57,166 nt of DNA, taken from contig JANQJO010000071.1 in NCBI GenBank assembly GCA_028281605.1, forward strand, positions 1 to 57,166, read 5' to 3'. The position numbers and the translations under genes were made by a program. The notes beneath the pieces were generated by a model, which saw only the letters and a list, made by a program, of their open reading frames with translations, made no database searches and was not told where the DNA came from. Source of the stretch: Pseudomonadales bacterium. Lineage in GTDB: Bacteria > Pseudomonadota > Gammaproteobacteria > Pseudomonadales > JANQJO01. Below are positions 19,447-26,851 of the stretch, piece after piece; position 1 is the stretch's first letter; each line of letters begins with the position of its first letter.

Positions 19447-20493
19447 TTAGAATTTATGCTTAACGCCTACCCCAACCATTGTAACATCCGTATCAGTAAA
19501 AGTAGAATTAACCACACTCGTATCTTCGTGATTCGTTGAAGTAATTTCACCATACACTTTTGTTTTCTTACCTAAGTGACGATCAACACCCAAGGACAAG
19601 TTAGTACGCTCACCAACAGTTGTACCTGCTGCATTTTCATCTTCAGAAGCACCATATTGAAACTTAAACACAGTACCGTCCATATCATAAGCAGCACTAA
19701 CCATCCAAGCCATTTCTTCATCAGAAGAATCAGGATCGGTAGGTGTATTTGCTGCCTCGGAACCTTGAACCAACACCCCTAAAGCAATTTGATCCATCTT
19801 AAAACCACCCGTTAAACGCCAAGTGTCTCTCGCATCAACTTCACTATCATAAGCAAAAGCTCCATACATACCGTCTTGATCAAACACCACGGAAAAAGAA
19901 GAACCGTCAGCCAATCCATCATTACCACTAGCTTGATCCTCCCCCGGATAAAGACTTAACTGAGCCGTGATAACATCGGCTATTTTTGGTGAAACATAAT
20001 TAATGGTATCCTTTGGGCGATTTTCACCTTCCATATAATTTTTGATGTCGCCATCATGATCACCAAAAATATCAACTTTACCTTGAGATTTTTTCAACGG
20101 CGTATCAATCCGACCCAGTCTGATGGTCCCCATGTCAGACTTTAAACCTACATATTGTGTACGCGCCTTCAAAAAGTTAGTACTACCAGTATTATCATAC
20201 TCTTGATCAATCTCCAGTTCATATTTGTAGATTGCAGATACCCCATCCGATAACTCAGCTTTACCCTTCACACCTAAACGAGAAGCATGGCTATTAACTT
20301 CAAATTGATCATAAGTGCCGGCAGTAGTGCCATCATCTTTATCATGATTTAATACAGAAATATCTATCAAACCATACACTATTGGTTTATTACCATGACT
20401 CGAATGCCCCCCACCTGCAACTGCACTCAAACTAGCCACTGCAAGTGTAGCACCACCTATCATTGGCAAAAGTTTTTCTATCTTCCCCATCAT
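19447..20493 (-). CDS. Outer-membrane porin (Gram-negative porin family)
   Basis: 348 residues: a signal peptide ending near AVAGGG, then alternating beta strands typical of a 16-stranded general porin, ending in the C-terminal Phe (GVGVKHKF) required for outer-membrane assembly. SRLGVKGKAEL and YVGLKSDMGTIRLGR match the Neisseria/Burkholderia-type porin pattern. AGGAGA precedes the ATG. Loops are rich in Asp/Glu (DPDSSDEE), suggesting possible cation preference. It is monocistronic, with a long upstream region and its own terminator. Confidence 0.9.
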   Translation of the reverse strand: MMGKIEKLLPMIGGATLAVASLSAVAGGGHSSHGNKPIVYGLIDISVLNHDKDDGTTAGTYDQFEVNSHASRLGVKGKAELSDGVSAIYKYELEIDQEYDNTGSTNFLKARTQYVGLKSDMGTIRLGRIDTPLKKSQGKVDIFGDHDGDIKNYMEGENRPKDTINYVSPKIADVITAQLSLYPGEDQASGNDGLADGSSFSVVFDQDGMYGAFAYDSEVDARDTWRLTGGFKMDQIALGVLVQGSEAANTPTDPDSSDEEMAWMVSAAYDMDGTVFKFQYGASEDENAAGTTVGERTNLSLGVDRHLGKKTKVYGEITSTNHEDTSVVNSTFTDTDVTMVGVGVKHKF

Positions 20494-20914
20494 TACTGAT
20501 TTCTCCTTTTCAGATTCTTTTTAAAACCCTAGGGAAACAACATAAAAAAATGCACTTTACCCTAGACTTATAGTTGACCACTTTTTTATGGCATTCACAT
20601 GACAACATAGAAGGAAATACTTTTTTGTCAAACTTCAGAGCAATAAGTAAAAATACCAATAGCAAAACCTTAAAAGCTTTTGATTGCCGCTAAAGTAAAT
20701 AATGTAAAATTAGAACAAAAAAGGAACAAAATCCTTAAGACACATATAAATCACATAAAATATACCTAAATTCACTCTTTACTGTACGTAAATAGCCGCA
20801 GTTTACCGCACTCAATTAAATATTTCACCAAAAAATAATAGTTTTATAAAAATTAAGATCAAACACTCACTCAAGTCCAATGCGTACAAGATATCAATAG
20901 ATCTACAGGGTTAA
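20494..20914. other. Long upstream region of the porin gene
   Basis: About 420 bp of very A+T-rich DNA without a gene. It should hold the porin promoter and perhaps regulator sites, but no single site could be named from the sequence. Confidence 0.4.
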
Positions 20915-20922
20915 ACAAAAAC

Positions 20923-21054
20923 GGCTCTTTTGGATTTGCCGTGGTTTTAAATTTACTTGTTTTTTCTTCTATATCGAAAACCCTGTAAAACAAGGCTTTT
21001 TTGAAAGGCACATAGGCTGAAATTTAGTCAAATTACGGCAAATCCGGAAGAGCA
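20923..21054. mobile_element. 132-bp MITE with ISL3-like ends and 8-bp target duplication
   Basis: The left end GGCTCTTTTGGATTTGCCGT and the inverted right end TGCTCTTCCGGATTTGCCGT match at 17 of 20 positions. The element is flanked on both sides by ACAAAAAC (20915-20922 and 21055-21062), an 8-bp target duplication. GGCTCTT-type ends and 8-bp duplications are typical of ISL3-family elements. There is no coding capacity, so movement would need a transposase in trans. It lies 27 bp beyond the relA stop. Confidence 0.85.
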
Positions 21055-21081
21055 ACAAAAACCTATCAAATTAAGTTAACA

Positions 21082-23364
21082 TTAGGAGCCTCTATAAACT
21101 TCAAAGACACTGGGCAGCTGCTGAATTTTGTCTAAAAGGTTCCCTAATTGACTTAAACTACGTACCTCAATCGTCAATTCCATTAAAGCAATTTGATTCG
21201 CTTCATCCGAGCCCGTATTAACAGTCACAACGTTCACACGAGCATTGGCAAAAATAGCAGAAATATCACGCAATAAACCCTGCCGATCGTAAGCACGAAC
21301 AAAAATTTTAACTGGATATACTTGATCAATCTCTTCTTGCCAACTCACTTCAATCATACGGTTAGGGTAATGCTCACCTAACAACCGAACCTCACCACAA
21401 TCCTGCCTATGCACACTAACACCTTTACCTACAGAAATATAACCAATAACTTTATCTCCTGGCACAGGTTTACAACAACCAGCAATGTGTGTCAGCAATT
21501 GGCCGACTCCCTGCACCTCTATTTCTGGTACATGAGCCACAGGCCTTCTACGTGCCACTCTTTTTGGCCGCAAAGCCATGGCTTTTTCAGCCAAATCATG
21601 AGCCGATTGCGCCTGCTCAAGCTGCGCATCTTTGATCGCCTGCACCGTATTTAAAACCTGCCCAAGCTTTAAGTCTCCTGCTCCCAAGGCTGCATACACA
21701 TCCTCTAAAGTAAACATTTTCAGTCGTTTAACAACTGCCAACCAATCAATTTCTGTAAGACTTAAACGCTCAAACTCTCTCTCAATAATACCCTTACCAT
21801 AAGCAATATTGTATTCTCTGTTCTGCAGCTTAAACCAATGTTGAATTTTTGCACGCGCACGAGGGGTTTTAATATAACCTAGATTTGAATTCAGCCAGTC
21901 TCTACTGGGCCCACCCTCCCTGGCCGTAAGAATTTCCACTTGTTCTCCCGTATTGAGCGTATAATTTAACGGAACAATACGGCCATTCACCTTGGCCCCA
22001 CGACAACGATGCCCCACTTCTGTATGAATATGATAAGCAAAATCTATCGGTGTAGCACCTACAGCCATATCCACCACATGTCCATCAGGTGTAAAAACAT
22101 AAATGCGAGCTTCAACAATCTCCTGGCGGATCTGTGAAAGAATATCTTTAATACCAGAGACACCCACATCACCCAATTCTTCCTGCCACTCCAATACCTG
22201 CCGAAGCCATGCAATCTTATATTCATAAGCACTACCCAAGTGGCTTGAAGTGCCTTCCTTATAATGCCAATGAGCACAAACACCCAGCTCTGCCTCCTCA
22301 TGCATTTCAAAGGTTCGAATCTGCACTTCCAGTATTTTGCTTCCAGGTCCTAAAACAGCTGTATGCAATGAGCGATAACGATTCTCTTTCGGCGTTGCAA
22401 TGTAATCATCAAACTCTTTAGGAATATGTTGCCACAACCCATGAACCAACCCCAGCGCGGCATAGCAATCCGCTAAAGTCGGTACCAACACACGCACCGC
22501 TCGTATATCATAAACTTGATAAAAGTCAATTTTTTTACGCTGCATCTTACGCCAAATGCTATAAATATGCTTGGCCCGCCCAGTCAACTCTGCTCTGATA
22601 TTTTTTCCTGTCAGCGTTCGCCCCAAAGTGCCTATCACTTCTTTAATATAAGATTCTCTCTCAATACGCTTTTCGTCCAATAAAGCCGCAATCCTTTTAT
22701 ATGCTTTTGGCTCCAAATAACGAAAGGAAAGATCTTCAAGCTCCCATTTTAATTGCCCTATACCAAGACGGTGAGCCAAAGGTGCATAAATATCGAAAAT
22801 TTCTCTGGCAACTTTCTGCTGCTTTTTCACATCCATTTTTTTCACAGCTCTAAGTGCACAAGTACGTTCAGAGAGTTTAATCAGTGCAACACGAACATCA
22901 TCAACCATCGCCACCAGCATTTTACGTAAATTTTGTTTCTGATCATCATTTTGACCCAACACCACACCATCTGTCAGTTTTTGCACTGAACTGATAGCAG
23001 CCATACGCAACACTCCTTCAATCAGTTTGGCTATACCCTCACCACACTGTTCGCACACTTGCTCTAATGGCAACTTTCCCTCCCTAACACCCCGATACAA
23101 AATAGCTGCAGCAATGCCTTGAGTATCCATCTTCAATTCAGCTAAGATTTGAGCCATCTCCAAGCCGGTTTTAAAACTACTAATACCCACCCAAGCATGA
23201 CTCTCAGGATCGCAACGTTGTTGCGCCGCATAAGCTAGCTGACACACCTCCAACAACAAAGATTTATCCAAATGAGGGTTAACGTCTTGTAAGTGCAGAA
23301 GACACTCATCAATATCAATCTTACCTTCTTCTGTCGTGGGATAAGTTTCCCTAACTTTTACCAT
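21082..23364 (-). CDS. relA: (p)ppGpp synthetase RelA
   Basis: Ribosome-associated stringent-response synthetase, 760 residues. The N-terminal hydrolase region lacks the HD and ED metal residues (AAAILYRGVREGKL), as in RelA rather than SpoT. The synthetase domain shows YSIWRKMQRKKIDFYQVYD and RYRSLHTAVLGP. A TGS domain (DGHVVDMAVGATPIDFAY), a Cys/His-containing zinc-finger-like segment (AGCCKPVPGDKVIGYI) and a C-terminal ACT domain follow. relA with rlmD and cysM nearby matches the Pseudomonas order. Confidence 0.96.
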   Translation of the reverse strand: MVKVRETYPTTEEGKIDIDECLLHLQDVNPHLDKSLLLEVCQLAYAAQQRCDPESHAWVGISSFKTGLEMAQILAELKMDTQGIAAAILYRGVREGKLPLEQVCEQCGEGIAKLIEGVLRMAAISSVQKLTDGVVLGQNDDQKQNLRKMLVAMVDDVRVALIKLSERTCALRAVKKMDVKKQQKVAREIFDIYAPLAHRLGIGQLKWELEDLSFRYLEPKAYKRIAALLDEKRIERESYIKEVIGTLGRTLTGKNIRAELTGRAKHIYSIWRKMQRKKIDFYQVYDIRAVRVLVPTLADCYAALGLVHGLWQHIPKEFDDYIATPKENRYRSLHTAVLGPGSKILEVQIRTFEMHEEAELGVCAHWHYKEGTSSHLGSAYEYKIAWLRQVLEWQEELGDVGVSGIKDILSQIRQEIVEARIYVFTPDGHVVDMAVGATPIDFAYHIHTEVGHRCRGAKVNGRIVPLNYTLNTGEQVEILTAREGGPSRDWLNSNLGYIKTPRARAKIQHWFKLQNREYNIAYGKGIIEREFERLSLTEIDWLAVVKRLKMFTLEDVYAALGAGDLKLGQVLNTVQAIKDAQLEQAQSAHDLAEKAMALRPKRVARRRPVAHVPEIEVQGVGQLLTHIAGCCKPVPGDKVIGYISVGKGVSVHRQDCGEVRLLGEHYPNRMIEVSWQEEIDQVYPVKIFVRAYDRQGLLRDISAIFANARVNVVTVNTGSDEANQIALMELTIEVRSLSQLGNLLDKIQQLPSVFEVYRGS

Positions 23365-23560
23365 ATCAACAAACCGTTAATTCAACTCACTGCCATTTAA
23401 ACACCTTAAATCACCATAAACCAAAGTGATCATAATGTACGACCATTACACGACCATTAGTAGAGGCTTCATTTCAGTAACTCGCAAATATTTTTTTGTT
23501 CTAACACGAAATTTCAATAACTTGAATCAATACTGGCATAAATACACAAGCAACCCATAC

Positions 23561-24877
23561 TCATGCATCACGTTGGCAAACCGCTATAGACTCCACATGA
23601 GCAGTATGTGGGAACATATCCAATACACCCGCTGTCAGTAAACGGTAACCTGTTCGCTGTAAAATCTGTATATCCCTAGCCAAGGTAGCCGGATTACAAG
23701 AAACATAGACCACCCTCTTAGCTTGTGTTTTAGAGATATGCTCTACCACACTTTGCGCTCCCGAGCGAGGCGGATCAAGCAAAACCTTATCGTAAACACC
23801 CCACCACGACTGATCCTTAAAAGGCTGGCTCAGATCACATTGCACAAACTCAACATTAGTCAAGCCATTTAGTGCCGCATTTTCTTTTCCTCGATCAACC
23901 ATTTGTAAGGAAACCTCAACAGCCATAACAGATCTGGCACACAACCCCATAGGCAATGCAAAATTTCCAAGCCCACAATACAAATCCAATACGCGCTCTC
24001 GATCACTTATCTCTAGCAAATCTAACGCCAAGTTGATCAACTTCTCATTCACGACTGAGTTAACCTGCACAAAATCCAAAGGGTGAAACTGATACTTCAT
24101 CCCCAAGCTTTCTATTCGATACACTAAACGCTCATGCGTCTCTTCAGGCCAAACTTTATGCACTGTACTTAAACCACTTGGCTGCAAGTACAGTTCAAAT
24201 TGCAAAGACTGACACAAGGTCTGCAACAAAAATTGATCGCTGCTTTCCAACGGCTCTAAATGACGAACAATCAAAGCAACAGCATTATCTCCTATGGCCA
24301 CTTCAATCTGCGGAATTTTATCTTTGATCGTCAGCTGACCCAGCACATGTTGAATACGATCAATCGTTTTACCAATACGAGGATCTAACACCTGACACGC
24401 TTGAATATCTGCAACAAAATGATTGTTTTTTTCACGAAAACCAAGCAGTACACGATCCTTTGCTTTTACGTACTTACACGCCAAACGAGCTTTGCGCCGA
24501 TATCCAAAAACAGGCCCTACAACAGGTTCCATAAAACCATCAACCGGCTCTAATCGACCAAAATGATACAATTGTTCACGTAAAACGTTAAATTTATGCT
24601 CTATTTGAAAGGCTGGTGAAATATGCTGCAGAGAACACCCTCCACACTGCTGAGCATACTCACATTGAGGTTTAACCCTATGCGGGTGGGCGTTTTGATA
24701 CTCTAGAGCAATACCTTCTTCGTATTGCCTTTTTTTGCGCTGTACCCAAACACGTACTTGTTCTTTTGGCAAAGCATTATCAACAAATACAACTTTACCC
24801 TCTCGCTGGACAACACCACGCCCTTCATGAGATAGGCCTCTCACTTCTCCGGTAAATTCACGCACAACCACACCCAA
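23561..24877 (-). CDS. rlmD: 23S rRNA (uracil-1939-C5)-methyltransferase
   Basis: Methylates U1939 of 23S rRNA with SAM. An N-terminal TRAM domain is followed by the Fe-S cluster cysteines CEYAQQCGGCSLQH near residues 74-87. The methyltransferase core has VLDLYCGLGNFALP, the DPPRSGA motif, and the catalytic Cys in YVSCNPATLARD near residue 395. 438 residues as expected. The first codon is TTG with a weak ribosome site, 11 bp after the preceding exonuclease gene, so the two are probably cotranscribed. Confidence 0.95.
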   Translation of the reverse strand: MGVVVREFTGEVRGLSHEGRGVVQREGKVVFVDNALPKEQVRVWVQRKKRQYEEGIALEYQNAHPHRVKPQCEYAQQCGGCSLQHISPAFQIEHKFNVLREQLYHFGRLEPVDGFMEPVVGPVFGYRRKARLACKYVKAKDRVLLGFREKNNHFVADIQACQVLDPRIGKTIDRIQHVLGQLTIKDKIPQIEVAIGDNAVALIVRHLEPLESSDQFLLQTLCQSLQFELYLQPSGLSTVHKVWPEETHERLVYRIESLGMKYQFHPLDFVQVNSVVNEKLINLALDLLEISDRERVLDLYCGLGNFALPMGLCARSVMAVEVSLQMVDRGKENAALNGLTNVEFVQCDLSQPFKDQSWWGVYDKVLLDPPRSGAQSVVEHISKTQAKRVVYVSCNPATLARDIQILQRTGYRLLTAGVLDMFPHTAHVESIAVCQRDA

Positions 24878-24888
24878 ACCTACATGCG

Positions 24889-25689
24889 TTAATCCACTGT
24901 CGCGACAGCAGGCTTATCCATACACCAGGCTTGTAAAAAATTTTTCATATGCTCTTTATCTGTTTGAGCCTCTAAATAATCTTGGACAACCTGTAACTCT
25001 TGTTGAAAATTTTTTGTATTCAAATGCCCCCTCATCAATTGAAAATGCAAATAAACCAGATAAGTATTGAGCACATCTGTCTCACAATAATTCCTTATTT
25101 CTTGCAACTGCCCTTGTTGATAATAATCCCAAACTTTTGCCCCACTCATACCCATTTTACCCGGATATCCCAACAAGGTTGCCATTTGGTCCAATCGCAC
25201 ATAAGCTTTGGGTTGATACAAGGCCAGCAAATCCATTAAATCGGTATGGCGCATATGGTAGCGGCTGATATAATTATTCCAGCGAAAACTTTGGTTTTCC
25301 TCTCCTGTCTCCCAATAAGCCGGCGCACTGATCGCATGCAACATAGCTCGATAATGTAATACCGGCAAATCAAATCCACTGCCGTTCCAAGAAACCAAAG
25401 TTGGACAATACTTTTCTATACCCTTGTAAAAACGCTCAATCAAGTCTTTTTCAGTAGACTCTAAATCACCTAAAGACCATACTTTAAAATGCTGTTGGTT
25501 ACGAAAAACAACTGAGATACTCACCACTTTATGCAAATGCAAAGGCAAAAACTCTCTGCCTGAATGCTGCCTATGTAGAGCAAACATCGCTTGCGCTATA
25601 TCCCCATCAGACAAACCTTCCAAACCATAAATACCAGCACCCCCCTGAGTATCAGGCACAGTTTCTATATCAAATACAAAAACGTTCAT
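24889..25689 (-). CDS. Predicted 3'-5' exonuclease, PolB-like DEDDy family
   Basis: 266 residues of the 'DNA_pol_B_exo2' family. Exo I motif is VFDIETVPD at residues 4-12; Exo II reads LVSWNGSGFDLPVLHYRA; Exo III is YCETDVLNTYLVY (Y-x3-D). All four acidic residues needed for two-metal catalysis are present. The family acts on DNA or RNA ends in repair or processing, but the substrate is unknown. It sits between cysM and rlmD; its stop lies 11 bp before the rlmD start. Confidence 0.85.
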   Translation of the reverse strand: MNVFVFDIETVPDTQGGAGIYGLEGLSDGDIAQAMFALHRQHSGREFLPLHLHKVVSISVVFRNQQHFKVWSLGDLESTEKDLIERFYKGIEKYCPTLVSWNGSGFDLPVLHYRAMLHAISAPAYWETGEENQSFRWNNYISRYHMRHTDLMDLLALYQPKAYVRLDQMATLLGYPGKMGMSGAKVWDYYQQGQLQEIRNYCETDVLNTYLVYLHFQLMRGHLNTKNFQQELQVVQDYLEAQTDKEHMKNFLQAWCMDKPAVATVD

Positions 25690-25730
25690 AGAGACCGCAC
25701 TCCTATACGACTAAAAACTAAATTATTAGT

Positions 25731-26633
25731 TTAGTTTGGCCCTTCAAAAACATTGGTTGAAAGATAACGATCACCTCGATCACATACAATGGCAACAATC
25801 ACCGCCTGCTCTACAGTTTGAGACAGCTCTAAAGCGGCAGCAACAGCACCGCCAGATGAAACACCACAAAATATACCTTCTTCCCTAGCCAGCAAACGCA
25901 TCGTTTTTTCAGCCGTTTTCTGATCCATTTCCACCACTCGATCAACACGCCTACGCTCAAAAATCTTAGGCAAATACGCCTGAGGCCAACGCCTAATTCC
26001 AGGAATTGAAGCACCCTCGGCCGGCTGCAATCCAATGATTTCAATCTCAGAGTTTTGCTCTTTCAAAAAGCGGGAAACACCCATAATAGTACCTGTTGTC
26101 CCCATCGAACTGACAAAATGCGTCACCTCCCCTTGAGTTTGACACCACAATTCAGGACCTGTGCCTTTATAATGAGCTAGCGGATTATTAGGATTACTAA
26201 ATTGATCCAGCACCAAACCTTTCCCTTGTTCTTGCATCTCTAGAGCCAAATCTCGCGCCCCTTCCATACCCACCTCTTTAGGCACCAAAATCAAATGAGC
26301 CCCATAAGCTGCCATAGCTGCTCTACGCTCAAGGCTCATATGCTCAGGCATAATTAACAGCATCCGATACCCTTTAATAGCAGCCACCATCGCTAAAGCA
26401 ATCCCTGTATTACCACTGGTCGCTTCTATCAAAGTATCCCCAGCTTGTATTCGTCCTGTCTGCTCTGCCTGTTCTATCATACTTAAAGCAGCACGATCTT
26501 TAACCGATCCCGCTGGATTATGCCCCTCCAGCTTAACCAGTACTTGATTGCTCGTTTTACCCGGTAAACGCTGCAAACGTACCAGCGGCGTATTACCAAC
26601 AAAACTTTCTATTGTCGGATATTTTATATTCAT
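25731..26633 (-). CDS. cysM: Cysteine synthase B
   Basis: PLP enzyme making cysteine (or S-sulfocysteine) from O-acetylserine, the CysE product. The PLP lysine is in NPAGSVKDRAAL near residue 45; the phosphate loop is GTTGTIMGVSRFL and the substrate loop is EATSGNTGIAL. RRWPQAYLP and the CGVSSGG block separate CysM from CysK. 300 residues, complete. Divergent from barA, with a hairpin repeat directly upstream of its start codon. Confidence 0.94.
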   Translation of the reverse strand: MNIKYPTIESFVGNTPLVRLQRLPGKTSNQVLVKLEGHNPAGSVKDRAALSMIEQAEQTGRIQAGDTLIEATSGNTGIALAMVAAIKGYRMLLIMPEHMSLERRAAMAAYGAHLILVPKEVGMEGARDLALEMQEQGKGLVLDQFSNPNNPLAHYKGTGPELWCQTQGEVTHFVSSMGTTGTIMGVSRFLKEQNSEIEIIGLQPAEGASIPGIRRWPQAYLPKIFERRRVDRVVEMDQKTAEKTMRLLAREEGIFCGVSSGGAVAAALELSQTVEQAVIVAIVCDRGDRYLSTNVFEGPN

Positions 26634-26649
26634 TCATTTTCTTCAAAAA

Positions 26650-26711
26650 AACAGCCATGAGCGATGCAATAAGCGTCACCCTAGGTGATGCTTATTGCAT
26701 TTTCACGGTAA
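26650..26711 (+). repeat. 62-bp hairpin repeat, family A, copy 3
   Basis: AACAGCCATGAGCGAT, then GCAATAAGCGTCACC pairing with GGTGATGCTTATTGC around CTA, ending TTTTCACGGTAA. The arms pair throughout except one G.T. It lies in the cysM-barA divergent promoter region, in the barA leader. Confidence 0.9.
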
Positions 26712-26851
26712 TTAATTGTTTGTATGGTTGCAATTGTTTGCTACTCTTAAAGGTTTACAAGCAAGTTATTTTGTACAAAATTCAACAACCATCAAGCGTA
26801 CATAAACCACCCAACATATTAAAATCAATCCAAAGCCAAACGTTAAACACT

